From contig JAALGY010000008.1 of assembly GCA_032358165.1 (NCBI GenBank), positions 1,426,001 to 1,490,000 on the forward strand: DNA of 64,000 nt, written 5' to 3'. The stretch comes from Diplosphaera chodatii (taxonomy: Eukaryota; Chlorophyta; Trebouxiophyceae; Prasiolales; Stichococcaceae). Below, piece after piece: positions 11,170-23,983 of the stretch; position 1 is the stretch's first letter, and the number at the start of each line of letters is the position of its first letter. The translations under genes and the position numbers were made by a program. The notes beneath the pieces are model-generated. The model had not been told where the DNA came from. It did not search any database and was given only the letters and a program-made list of their open reading frames with translations.

Positions 11170-14100
11170 CTATGGTAGCCGTTGCAGCACCTGAGCGGTG
11201 AGTGCTTCGCGCAGTGGCTCGTGCAGCGCGGCCAGCCGTACCAGGGCTGTCAGCACGGTGTTCTCGCTGCGGCGAGCCCACGCCCCTTCCAGCACCTGCT
11301 GCCGCACCTGCACAGGTGGACGCAAGTCCTGTCCAGTGGCGGGTCACATCATATATCAGATCTTCAGCATGTTGGCTGGCCACTGCACCATGCAGGTAGC
11401 TGTGGCACACTGACACCATTGTGGCAGCCTGAGCTGCTTGTACACTGACGTGCTCTTCAACTTATCTCAAACAGCAGTCCAGCAACTGCGACATGTCAGT
11501 CCTTACCTCAGGGTGGGCAGCGCACACTGCCTGGAAGTGGGTTGCGGGTATGACTGCCACCGACATCGTAGTCTGTGCCCGCATGGATGCGCCCCGCAAG
11601 CCGGGCGCCACTGCACCGTCAGCTGCACCTACGCCCCTTTTCGGCCAGCGGAGAGGGCTGCGGCGGCTGCTTCCCGTGCTGCCAATCAACTTGCCAGTGG
11701 TTTGGGCTCCCTTGCAGCCGGCCTCGGTGCTGCCGGGCCCCGCTGCACCCGCCGCTGGCGCTGTGGCGGCCCCTTTGGCGGCCTCCAGCAGCGCCATTTC
11801 CCCCACCACCTGCACAGGCAGAGCCGCAGGGCTTGGCACACCACAAGTCTGAATGGCAGAATGGAATCCTGCGAGCCACGCCGTCAGGCTGACCTGGCCA
11901 GGGCCGCGCATGGCGACCAGGAACTCGCGGGGACCATGTAGCAGTGATGCCGTGTACTCGCGTGCCTTCACAACTTCCTGCGCGTTGAACTTTGCGCCCG
12001 TCAAAAGCAATTGCTACCTGCGAGTCTGGGTTTAGCAGGATGCCACCGATGTTGGCGTTGAGATACACAGAAGCCGTTGGTGTTCTTCTTCACCAAATAA
12101 GAAAATATTTATGGAAAGCAGCGCTCACATGTGCCAAGCCAGCAGGAATGCTGGAGACACCCTGCGCCACAGCGTCGCCAGGCAGCGGTGCTGACCGCTG
12201 CAACATTGGCGTCACCTCCTTGGTCGATGCCTGCTTTTCTTCCTGGACAATGCTGCTGCGTGCAAGTGCACCACTGCCCAGTCTTGTCTGCCATTCATGC
12301 CAAAATCAGGCATCGATGAAGCGCAGCACGCGCAGCCTGGCATGCCGACTGCTCACCCGAGAGCCGGCAGTCTGCACAGTCTCAGGCGCCAGGCTGTCCT
12401 CTGACCAGGCCGTGGGCAGCGCATCGGCGGTGTCCTCGCCGGCGGCGCGCGGCACCCACAGCAGCACCTGGGCCTGGCCCTCCAGGATGTACATCAGCGA
12501 GTCCGCTGCAGGCGGGGCGCAGCAGCTCAGGTGGGCAGTTTCTCAACTTACGATGCCTCGGTTGGTTCGACATGACACTCGCATGGGCTCAGGCTGCCAC
12601 AATAGTCAGGATGACACCTGGCTGTCATAACACACCCTGACTGATATTGAGCGGGGCTTGCCTGCTGTCCTGTCAAGCAGCAACGGCACATGCGTCACCT
12701 GGGTCATCCTGGAACATGAGGTACTCCCCTGGTTCAAAGGCCTTCACTCGTACTTCTGTTGGCAGCAGCAGCGGCAGGAAGTTCTAGACACATACACAGC
12801 ACACTGATCACCAGGTCTTGATGCCGACCATGAGCCATGGTCGTTGCACCAGGCATCCTTGGCTTAGCACACACACAGAGTCATATGTGATCAGATGCAC
12901 TGGGAAACCCTTGATCAGGCAGCATGCATGGCCGCTTGCAGCAGGTTTTACCTGCGGCAGTACGTCCACCACGTTCATGGTAGACATCATGTCTGGTAGG
13001 CGGTGGCCACCAGACCCATTCCGGCCACTGCTGCTGCCAAGGACCGTGCTGCTGCAGTTGGACGCTGCCTCTTCTTCGAGCATCTCCCGCACCTATGTAA
13101 TACTCTGTGTGCTCCACCATTTTATGAGTGGACATGCAGCGCCTGTACATGAGTATTGAAAGGGTTGCAGTGCACTCAGCGTACACTCCTGCAGCGACAC
13201 GTGCAACAGTTTGGGAGGGACTGGATTGCACCGTGCGCAAAGCTGCACTGCCCCCGCATGTGACCCAGGGGTGCGCCATCACGGCCCTCAACGAGATGCG
13301 AACATGTGGATCCTGCCAAAACACAACTGCAAATGTCATCAGCAGTCAACTCTTGCATGCCTCGTTGTGCTTGTTACAGTTGATGATACAGAACGTATCA
13401 CTGACAGCCGACCAAGTGGCACACTTGTACATATTATGTGCACGAAGGCATACAGTGGTCTGCATGATCAGGAGTGATGAAGGGACACAATGTCCCGGTG
13501 GAAGGCATCGCCATTGTCACAAGACTGACAGCCAGACGTCAGCATGGCAGTCGTACTTTGGCCAGCATGCGTGTCAGCAGGTCCTGCAGCTGCGGCGAGA
13601 CGGAGGGGGACTCGGGGAACTCCACCGGCTGGGAGCGCACAATACGGAACAAGTCTGGGATGGAGCTTGCTGAGAACTGCAGGAGCAGATGAAACACTTA
13701 CTTGAGCTGGAAAACATGAAGGGCAACAGCAACAGGCGCAACTGGTTGGTGCAAACAACAGTACCGCCAGCAGCAGACTCTGGCACACCAATTCACACCG
13801 GGATCTTGCCGACGACGAAGGTATATAGGCAAGCACCCAGGGCGTACACATCTGTGGGGCGGCCCCTGCGTGCGGGTCAACAATGTCAAGGCGCCCCGAA
13901 AACTGTGTTGTGTTTACGCCATGCTCGCTTGTCAGTTGTCAAGCAATCAGTGCTGTACATAAAGGTTGCCATCATGGCCGCCAAGTATGCAGATCAACTT
14001 GTAGCGTGCATCAGCCGCCATCATCTCGGGCGCCAGGAAGGCGGGCGTCCCGCTGCAGCGGCTCTGCAGGCCGCCGCCCCGTGTCGCACACCCAAAGTCA

Positions 14101-14704
14101 CTCACTGCAGTTCAGGGGGAGAGGGAGTACATATTTGTGGATGGATCAGTCTGATGCATCTGTGGCTCGAACACTGCATGGCCATCCGCACATGCAACGG
14201 CGCCGCTGGCGGACATCAGGATGTTGTCAGGCTTGATGTCGCCGTGCACGACGCGCCGGTGGTGCAGGTAATCCACAGCCTGCGCCAAGCACCATCTGGG
14301 TGTCAGAGCCTGGCCCGGCACCGCAGGTACATGGCAGGCACCACCCACAGGCTGCAGGAGGCAAACTCACATGCCAGACAGCATCACACATACAACTGTA
14401 CTCCCAAGCAATGACGCACCTTGCACATGTCACGGAAGTAGAGGCGTGCCAGGTCCTCAGGTACAGCTACGCCTGCGGCCAGTGCTTCACGTGGCAGCAC
14501 CGGTCCACCGGACATGTACTCCATAACCAGCAGCATCTGGGCCTGATCCTCCACTACCTGCACATGGCACACCCAGTGGATCCTGACTATGCAAGCAAAC
14601 CCATGTGTACCATGCAATTCAGTAATCTCCCCAATCACGTGACATTGCTAAAGCCATTGCCGCCTTATTCTGTTTGTGCTTGCGAGCACACCACCTTATG
14701 CAAC

Positions 14705-14742
<38 letters not shown>

Positions 14743-16052
14743 TTGCAGCTGCGCTGTGAAGTTGGCATACCTCGCGCAGGGTGACGATGTTGCGGTGGCG
14801 CAGCGCACGCATGACGGCGAATTCACTGTGCAGATCAGTCAGCGCATTGGCAGAAGAAGTGTTGTGGCGGCTGTTACGCTCCGCCAGTTCCTCTTTGACC
14901 AATACCTGCATGCTCATGTGCGCATAGCTCGCTGCCGGCGGCTAGGTTCATGCCTTGTTGTCCGCCTGCTGTGTACACATGCCACCATCCACCATTTCAG
15001 TGCTGATGTGACAAGCTGTTGATGTCTGTGCCACATGTCACCTTGACCGCGTACAGGCGGCTGTCATGGATGTCCATGCACAGGTACACACGCCCGCTGC
15101 TGCCCTGGCCCAGGTAGCGCAGCACCATGTACTGGTTGATGAGCGTCACCCCACCCAACCTGACTGCATTGATCCGGCGCGTCTCCCTGTATGTGCAATG
15201 TCCCCAACGTCTGGCACCCTCAGTCTCTGATAAGCTGGTGTGCAGCATCAAATCACAGTCAGAGCCTGTGCCTTAGTGGGAGCGGCCGGCGCTTGTCTGT
15301 AATGCCAAACAGGCTTGGGTCGCGCTGCCTCGGCATGAAGCCGCTGCTAGGCACTGCACGCCGGCGTTGAGGGCAGATCAGCGCATGTCAGCAGATTTCT
15401 GTGTGTGATGCATAAGTCGTGTAGCACAGGCAAGAGCCAGCCCCTCACATGATATAGCACGAACAGTGTTGTCTGCTGCAGCAGCCGATCCTGTGCTGGG
15501 GAGGCGCCGCATCGACCTGCCGCCTGGGCCCCAGCTGCTGCCGCCATTCAGGCCGCCGCCCGCCATCCAATCCCAGCTGCTTTGGTTGCTGTCGGTGCTG
15601 TGGCGCACTGGCCGTCGCTGACTCTCGTCACGGCTGCCGGCAGTGCCGCCGCGACGCTTGGACGTAGGTGGAGTCCCTGTAAATGTGCTTTGGGCATGAT
15701 CGTACAGCGGAATGAAGATGCAGGTCTATGTAGTATGCACGACCTCGCAACTGCAAGGCCTCACTCCTGATGCAGAAGGCCAAACAAGTGGTCCACCTTG
15801 CACTGGACTGCCGTCGTTCGGTGCCGCTGGTGCCTTTGGTGGCCGACCATTGAGAGCCGCCGCCACAGCAGCACGTCTGGCCGCTGCCTCTGCTGCTGGT
15901 GCTCGTTCCAGGAGCTGGGCAGTCGCCATGCCAGCTGGTTCACCAGGAGTGGCGTCCTCAGAGGGTGATAGGTGCCTGCCGCCGCTGCTGCCCCGCATGA
16001 TCCACCTTGAAGGCTGTCTGGGAGACTCCGGGATGCTCTGGCTGCAGCCCAT
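11170..16052 (-). CDS. CaMKK/SnRK1-activating-like Ser/Thr kinase with C-terminal cyclic-nucleotide-binding domain, N-acylated
   Basis: Exons checked for phase: 16052-15797, 15676-15449, 15353-15266, 15186-15042, 14905-14771, 14557-14420, 14279-14192, 14104-13999, 13865-13799, 13676-13557, 13312-13208, 13092-12952, 12783-12699 and about 12505-12350; later ones are less certain, ending at the stop at 11172-11170. The protein starts MGCSQSIPES, a myristoylation plus palmitoylation motif predicting membrane attachment. After about 200 Ser/Gly/Arg-rich residues comes a complete kinase domain: GQGSSGRVYL loop, YAVKV lysine, HGDIKPDN catalytic loop, SDFG, GTPAFLAPEM, and a C-lobe ending DPHVRISLRAVMAHPWV. 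HGDIKPDN and the lobe sequences are closest to CaMKK and plant SnRK1-activating kinases. Downstream, KAFEPGEYLMFQDDP, ADSLMYILEGQAQVLLW, VGEMALLEA and RGASMRAQ form a cyclic-nucleotide-binding fold interrupted by low-complexity inserts. Length is about 830 residues. The nucleotide bound is unknown. Confidence 0.82.
14706..14742. repeat. CAG/CTG trinucleotide repeat, about 12 units, in a kinase intron
   Basis: An uninterrupted run of CAG triplets on the plus strand (CTG on the coding strand) lies in the intron between exons 14905-14771 and 14557-14420, close to the donor. As an intronic microsatellite it does not encode protein, but it is likely to vary in length between strains. Confidence 0.9.
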
Positions 16053-17174
16053 GATGTTGACAGCACGCCTGAACCCAAGGGGTCTGGCAAGATCGGCGGA
16101 ATATCACCCGTCAACACCACTGCTGGCACACCCACGGGTGGCTGGCAAGGGGTTTATTTGTCGACTGTGTGAAAGTTGCGCCAACAGCGACGCACTCGCA
16201 ACGATCCTCCAGGATCGCTGCAAGTATTGCCAGGCGCAGTGAACGTATTACATGTTCTTGGCCAAGTAGATGACAAGGCGACGGCGGTCGTGACCTGCTA
16301 CATCTCAAAACATGCTGAGCGACACGAGACGCTGCACCAAAGTCAGAAGCAAGGTCTGACTGTGCATGAGGGAAGATACACCATGTCTCTACCGGCTCAT
16401 CCACAAGTTTGGCCTTCGGGCGCCTGAAAGAGGTCAACCCAGCAGATCGTGTACTGCTTGAGAGTCCCTGTCAACATCCTGCTGCCTGTCCTACTTTTGC
16501 GTGCCACATGATGACAAGCAGAAGACGATGAGGGTGTCTGCTGGCTCTATGTATAGGTTGGGCAATACACTAGGGGATTGTTGGACATGCAATGCTGAAG
16601 GTACTTTGTGCATCAGCAGGTTCGTTGAACCACCTGCTAGAAGCATCCACATTAAACAGAGACGATGTACAACAGCTCACAACGGTCGGCGTGGACATCT
16701 GGGTGCAGGCCATCATATCAACAACAGTGTGGGATGTCATCAACACCGGGACAATGTTATGTATACGGATGTATGCACGTCATGACATGATCATATGTCC
16801 CTGGGCGACCCTGTTTGCAGGCAGCGTCGCCGCAGTGGACAATCAACGCGTCCACGGTTGAAGACATCTGCCGAGGACTCCTCGTTCGTGCTGTCAGCAT
16901 GGGTGATAGATGCTGCCATGGCCATATTCAGGTAGACGCTTCGAGATACTACGGATGCTTCGATGGAAGGATGCAGTGCGCCAGTGACCTCACCAACCAC
17001 ACGGGCACCCTGGAGCACAACCCAATAAACCCTGAAGAGGCTTGCACCACGTCGAACAGGCTTTGCTGTCGGCAGTATGTTTGCTTGCGGAACATAGCGA
17101 AGGTCCAGTCTGCATAGAGTTCCAGACAGGTGTTTGTTGGTCGAAAGTGGTCTTCGCAGAGCAGCGACAGCACA
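16053..17174. promoter_or_regulatory. Divergent intergenic region, kinase / ClpC
   Basis: About 1.1 kb between two divergent start codons, so it must hold both promoters and leaders. I saw no clear TATA box, no convincing heat-shock element array and no supported ORF. Confidence 0.4.
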
Positions 17175-20100
17175 ATGCAGCTCACACGGGGCACCCAGCG
17201 CATGGGTGTGCCCACAATCCGGGCGTCAGTCCACCGCACAGCCCCGCTCACACCCAAATGCATGGCGGGCAGGCAGCGTGCAGCCGTCAAGCTGCAACCG
17301 TTCAGCGGCTTCAGGCGCGCGAATGCTGTTGACGCAGTCAGCAGCCCAACGCGCCCAGCCACCCTGCAGGCAGCTGTGCAGCGCAGCACAAAGGCAGCAG
17401 GGCGCGGCAGCAGGCAGACCACGCAGGCCATGTTTGAGCGGTTCACAGAGAAGGCCATCAAGGTGGTCATGCTCGCGCAGGAGGAGGCCCGCAGACTAGG
17501 TGTGCCTACTCCTGCTCTGGTGTCCAAGTGTGGATAGGGTAACGCAGCCTGTCTGCCTGCGCCCAGAAGACTGCTTCAGTCCCTGCAAACTTCCGAGCCG
17601 CTGCTGCTGAGCCCTGTTGCAGCGTTCCGGTTGCATGGGGTGTCATGTCTGCAGCACATGGTTGCTGCAGCATGCACATCAGGGCGGCTGGGTGCTTGCA
17701 ACATTGATTCAAGCTGCATGATTTCGCCTCGCTGTGTAGGCGCAAATAGTGATACTTCGGTTCTAGTACCGATGCCGGAAGACTCGCAGCAATCCTGATA
17801 CCCTTGCAATGCTGACATACTGATGCCCGCTTGTGTGTATGCCTTGGTGCAGGCCACAACTTCGTGGGCACAGAGCAGATCCTGCTGGGCCTCATAGGAG
17901 AGTCCACGGGCATTGCAGCCAAGGTGCTCAAGTCCATGGGCGTCAACCTGAAGGACACACGCGTGGAGGTTGAGAAGATCATCGGCCGTGGCTCGGGCTT
18001 TGTTGCCGTCGAGATCCCATTCACGCCGCGTGCCAAGCGCGTCCTGGAGCTGTCCCTGGAGGAGGCACGGCAGCTAGGTGGGCCACAGCTGCAGACTTAC
18101 TTTGTGCATCTCAGGGTAAAAGCAGCAGCACTTGGTGGTTGACTTGACTGTGTTAAATCAATGCAGGCCACAACTACATCGGCACAGAGCACATCCTGCT
18201 GGGCGTGCTGCGAGAGGGTGATGGCATTGCCTCGCGTGTGCTGGAGGCGCTGGGTGTGCAGGTAACCTGCCTTGCTTGCAGGTCTGTTGCTGTACTTGCA
18301 GGTCCTAGATGACAATCATGTGTATCCTGATGGGTGTACCGCGAGGCAGGCATTCACATTGGCTCACTTATGCATTGCAGGGCGACAAGGTGCGCTCCCA
18401 GGTCATCCGCATGGTGGGTGAGAGCCAGGAGGCAGTGGGTGCTGCCGCTGGCGGCGGCTCCGGCCCCGGCTCCAACAAGCTGCCCACCCTGGAGGAGTAC
18501 GGCACAAACCTCACCACTCAGGCCACAGAGGTCAGTTTTATGCAATCATTCACATGATCATCCATGTTGGAAGCGCTCATAGTGGAGCATCTTACAACAC
18601 ATTGTGTGTGAGGCTGCCACCATCACCATGCTTGTCCAACGCTGATATGTCGGAAGCTCCATTGCCACAGGGCAAGCTGGACCCTGTGGTTGGCCGTAAG
18701 GCCGAGATCGAGCGCGTGACACAGATTCTCGGCCGCCGCACGAAGAACAACCCGTGCCTCATTGGTGAGCCCGGAGTGGGCAAGACCGCCGTGGCGGAGG
18801 GCCTGGCGCAGCTTATCGCCAAGGGCGATGTGCCCGAGACCATCGAGGGCAAGCAGGTGTGGCATGCAGCCTGCTGCAGTTGAAGCTCCTTGCGCCATTC
18901 CAGCTTCAAAAAGCCCCGGTTCTCTATGTTGTGGCGGGCCGGACAGCATCTTGGTGGACTGCGTGGTCAGCTGGGCGGAATGCTTGCAGCGCATGTCCTG
19001 AGACCTCGTGCTGCGCCAACTTGAAAATGCACACTATTGCCTGTCTGCAGGTCATCACGCTGGACATGGGCCTGCTGGTGGCGGGCACCAAGTACCGTGG
19101 TGAGTTTGAGGAGCGCCTCAAGAAGCTCATGGAGGAGATCAAGCAGAACGACGACATCATCCTGGTGCGCTTGTGATCAGAGCTGATGATTTCAACCCAC
19201 TGTTATGCCCGTTTTGAGCACATGGTGTGGCGTTGGGGTGCGCTTCGTCGTGTTTACCTGCAATAACATCTGTGACTGTCTGGACGTACATCTAATGCTT
19301 GCTTTGGTGCGTGCAGATGATCGACGAGGTGCACACGCTGATTGGTGCGGGTGCGGCGGAGGGCGCCATTGATGCAGCCAACATCCTGAAGCCGGCGCTG
19401 GCGCGTGGCGAGCTGCAGTGCATTGGTGCCACCACTCTGGATGAGTACCGCAAGCATATCGAGAAGGACCCTGCCCTGGAGCGGTGCGCAGTATCCTGCT
19501 GTATGCCTTGTGTTCTGCACATAGTTGTTATTTTCACTTCTGCACACACCGTGTTTTGCGCGTGAGCCAGCCCGCCTGTGATGCAGTCAGAACAGCTTCC
19601 GTCGGCTGGATTGCATCCCATTCAGCTGCTGCTGTATACTGTGCAACAGGCGTTTCCAGCCAGTGTACGTGCCAGAGCCTTCAGTGGACGAGACGTATCA
19701 GATTCTGCTGGGCCTGCGGGAGCGGTATGAGGCGCACCACAAGCTGCGGTACACTGACGAGGCGCTGGATGCTGCCGCCAAGTACAGCCACCAGTACATC
19801 TCCGACAGGTGGGAATCATGCTATCACCCTGCTCTTTGGAAGGCTACCCTCCACAAATGCGTACATACTTCTGTAGCGTTATGAACCTCGCGTGCCCGCA
19901 ATGACCAGCGCCATTGATCTCGCGGTGCGTAATTGAGTATTGAATAACTGCTCTGCAGGTTCCTGCCCGACAAGGCCATCGACCTGATTGACGAGGCAGG
20001 CAGCCGGGTGCGGCTGCGGCATGCACAGCTGCCAGAGGAGGCGCGCGACCTGGACAAGGAGCTGCGCGCGCTGCTCAAGGAGAAGGACGCCGCCGTGCGG

Positions 20101-23010
20101 TGAGATGCATTCCTGATGGCCCCTGTCCATGTGTACACGGTTTGCAGGTCCTCTGATCAGGATGGTGCAGCAGCTCCCGGCTGAGCTGCTCGCTGCTGTG
20201 GTTCCAAGTGCTCAGGACATTTCGCGTGCAGGCATGCCATGTGTACAGCGTAGCGCTGTGAGGCGCGTCCGGAGCTACTGATGCGCCTTGTGCTGGTTGC
20301 CACAACAGGGGCCAGGACTTCGAGAAGGCGGGGGAGCTGCGCGACAAGGAGATGGAGCTGAAGGCCAAGATCAGCGCCATCACCGGCGCCGCCAAGGAGG
20401 AGGAGGACGCCGAGCAGGTGGGGGCCGGGGGTGCCTGGCTTTACTGTGATGCTTTTCGGCACATGACTTGCTGCCGGGCAGCCGGGCTCCAGGAAGACTC
20501 CACGTTGCTGGTGTAAGTGCTCCAAGACCATGTATCATCCGTGGTCATAGTGTCTCATGCGTGCTGTTGATGTTGAACAGGAGACGAAGGGTGAGGGCGG
20601 CCCCCTTGTTACCGACCAGGACATCGCCAACATCGTATCACAGTGGACCGGCATCCCGATTGAGAAGGTGCAGCCTCCGACCTGACGTGCCGTGACACTA
20701 TGCACTGACTCCTGTGCACACTGTGCGCTGCACATTGGTGTCGTAGCCACACATGGTACTCCTATGCCGGCTGACTTGACCTCCTGACTTGAGCTCCTGA
20801 TTGCTGGTCGGATCGAGCACACGTGCAATTGAGCTTTTGCCTGGCGTGTGCAGGTGTCCAGCGATGAGAGCGCCCGGCTCATCAAGATGGAGGAGACGCT
20901 GCACAACAGGGTCATCGGGCAGGAGGAGGCGGTCGTCGCCATCAGCCGCGCCATCCGCCGTGCGCGCGTGGGCCTCAAGTCCCCCAACCGCCCCATCGCC
21001 TCCTTCATCTTCTCTGGTGCGCCCGCCCGCCCGCCCGCCCTGCTTGTATCAATGGCTGTGTGGCCTGCACGGAGGTGTTGTCGCCAGCTATCATGTCGTC
21101 TGGACTTTATTGTGCTACCTGCTGCTTTGTCGGCGTTGCTGAGTCTGCTGTGGTTCTGCGACCTGCAGGCCCCACTGGTGTGGGCAAGAGCGAGCTGGCC
21201 AAGACGCTGGCCAGCTACTACTTTGGCAGCGAGGAGGCCATGGTCCGCCTGGATATGTCCGAGTTCATGGAGCGCCACACCGTCTCCAAGCTCATCGGGT
21301 CACCCCCAGGTGTGTAACTGCTATGACAGTCCGTGTTTGACTTATACTCGCTGATGGCCACCGTTGAGGGTACACAGATGTTGCTGTTCTTGCAGCGGTC
21401 CTAGTGTTTCAAGGCTCTGCACTTGAGCCGCTTGGTGACACGCCGTCATCAGGCCCTGCACTTGCAGTTGCCGCGAATTTCTGCACTATGCCCTGATTTT
21501 ACATCTGCTCTGATTCAGGTTATGTGGGATACAACGAGGGTGGGCAGCTGACAGAGGCAGTGCGCCGGCGGCCATACACTGTGGTGCTGTTCGATGAGAT
21601 CGAGAAGGCACACCCCGATGTGTTCAACATGATGCTCCAAATCCTGGAGGACGGCCGCCTCACCGACTCCAAGGTACCCCCCTCTCTGCTTCAATGGCAT
21701 TGCTGACTCTGTTTGTTGGCTGTCACATGATGTGGAGGTGCAGGTGTTGGAAACAGCTGCCAGCAAATGGCGTTGCTATGATTTCCTGGTGTATGATGTC
21801 TTTTGTGACATCCACAGGGCCGGACAGTGGACTTCAAGAACACACTGCTGATCATGACATCCAACGTGGGTTCATCAGTCATCGAGAAGGGCGGCGGCCA
21901 GCTCGGCTTCCAGCTGGATGTGGACCAGGTGTGCGTTGCTGATCATGCTGCCACTTTCAAAAGTGGCCCACAGTCGATGCGCCTGGTGGTGCAGCGTGTT
22001 GCCAGCATGCATCTGCTTCTGCTGGTGCTTTCACACTGCCATCTGATGGTCGCAGGAGGACAGCAGCTACAACAGGATCAAGACGCTGGTGAACGAGGAG
22101 CTGAAGCAGTACTTCCGCCCCGAGTTCCTCAACCGTCTGGTGCGTCGCTACACCAGCCTTGGCCTCTCAGACAGTGCATATGCAAATTTTGCGAGTATTT
22201 CGCTTGATACTTGCCCGGTCATGTTCACAGCGCCAACACAATGGGCAATTTGTGACTCGCCATGTGCAATTTGCAGGATGAGATCATCGTCTTCAGGCAG
22301 CTGACGAAGCCAGAGGTCAAGGAGATCGCCGACCTGATGCTCAAGGTGACCCTGCACCACCAATTAGTGGGAGGCTTCACGCAAACACGCTATTGTATCA
22401 GTTGCACGCTTGCATTCCAATGCATTGTCTCGACCCTGCGGCTGATCTGGGCGACTTTCCTTGCCGTAGGAGGTGTTCAAGCGGGCAGAGGAGAAGGAGA
22501 TCAAGATCGACGTCACCGAGCGCTTCAAGGACCGCCTGGTTGACGAGGTGCGGTGCTATGCTGGCATACTGAATAGCCGCATGCCATCAAACTGCACAGG
22601 CGCAGTGCCAGCTTTCGTGCATGCTCAGAGAATTGCAAGCTACGAGCAACCGACTGGCCCGGTGCTTGCGTGAAGACATACCGTAGATGTTGCAGCCAAC
22701 TGACACTCATCTTGGCATCACATTCAGGGCTACAACCCGTCCTACGGTGCACGGCCACTGCGGCGTGCCATCATGCGGCTGCTGGAGGACTCGATGGCTG
22801 AGAGGATGCTGTCGGGCGAGATCAAGGTGAGAGGTCGTCTCATATGGTCTTGGACAGGATTTAAGCCTGTTGGCGCGCCGCTGCTTTCCTATCTAGGCGT
22901 GTCTGAGCATTCGATGCACGATGCCACTTCAGGAGGGCGACTCGGTCATCATCGACGTGGACGCTGATGGCCAGGTCACCGTCCTCAACGGCGACAAGAA
23001 AACGGTGTGA
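17175..23010 (+). CDS. clpC: Chloroplast ATP-dependent Clp protease chaperone subunit ClpC (Hsp100)
   Basis: ClpC is the stromal AAA+ unfoldase that feeds substrates to the ClpP/R core and works with the inner-envelope import machinery. About 20 exons encode a full-length protein. The first (17175-17499) carries a basic Ser/Thr/Arg-rich transit peptide before the conserved [20 protein letters not shown]. Two Clp N repeats follow ([13 protein letters not shown] and [14 protein letters not shown]). Domain D1 shows Walker A GEPGVGKT (near 18765) and Walker B MIDEVHTL (near 19317). A UVR-type segment ([19 protein letters not shown]) sits near 20310. D2 has GPTGVGKS (near 21170), [12 protein letters not shown] (near 21590) and sensor TSNVGS. 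The ClpP-docking loop is present as QLGF near 21900, which separates ClpC from ClpB. The protein ends in LNGDKKTV at 23010. The exons are clean and no catalytic residue appears to be lost. Confidence 0.96.
21018..21040. repeat. (GCCC)n short tandem repeat in a ClpC intron
   Basis: About five GCCC units follow directly after the donor of the exon ending at the codons for SFIFSG. It is intronic, and short enough to have arisen by slippage. Confidence 0.75.
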
Positions 23011-23983
23011 CCGACTGCTGTATGCCCACCATGAACCATTGTCGAGAATGTCGGAGGAAGCAAGTTCTCAGCGTCACGTCTTCTCATGTGCAGCCATGAG
23101 CAATGCTACCGCGGTGTGTATGCCTGTCTGCAACGGCCTGAAAGTGGCCCGAAATTGGTGGATGCTGGTTGCAGGTCACGGCGATTGACAGCGCACCAAT
23201 TGGCATTGCCTAGACACTGGGTCTGCACATGGCATAGCCTACGTAGTGCCTGGCCACCTGCCCCCACTGGAGGCAGCCACCAGCAGCCTGGCAGTGTGCC
23301 TGGCGGGCTCGTTGACACCTTGTAGCAGGCAGACTCGCCTTCTGGGTGTCGTACACCAGCTGGCCGCTGGTAGCATGGCAACCACATCAGGGGACACGTT
23401 GGAGGTCCGTCTGGCATGCAAACCAGGAAGCAGTTGCGGCGACATATTGCTGTGTAGGCAAGCACAGCTGACTGATACATACCCAATTCCCTTTGTACCA
23501 TGACGTCCTTGTCTTGATTGTCAGAAAAGGTTATGGTTGGCATGTGGGCAGTATGGCGCCATACCGTGCGCAAGACGAGCATTACACATGCTCATCATAT
23601 CTCACGAAATTCAATGGTAGTTAAAGTGTCGTTGATGCACGAAGAGAGCATCAGCACTTCCAGTACAGCGCACGAGCGTTGCTGGCATGTGGGACTGTAC
23701 AGCAGCTGGGCGCAAAGCTGCAAATGCTTCCAGCCACCCTGTCCAACACTCGTGTACCTGGGTAGTCATGTTGCTGTCGATGTAACACTTGAGCTGCAAG
23801 CTATTCTGCGCATGCACGACGAAGCTGCGAACTGTCATTCGTTGATGAAGGATCCGTCTGTGTGAGGCATAATACTGACAATATAGTTGAAGCTGCTGAA
23901 CTGGCACCTGATCAACTACAAGCAATCCGTTGCAGCTGTAGCGGCCACAGTCGTAAGCACACTTTCATCAACCCAGCTTCAAA
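23011..23983. other. Intergenic, ClpC 3' flank and lipid-transfer gene promoter
   Basis: Nearly 1 kb between two same-strand genes. A TGTAA at 23781-23785 may end a long ClpC 3' UTR of about 770 bases. No coding exon with family resemblance is visible in either strand. Confidence 0.4.
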
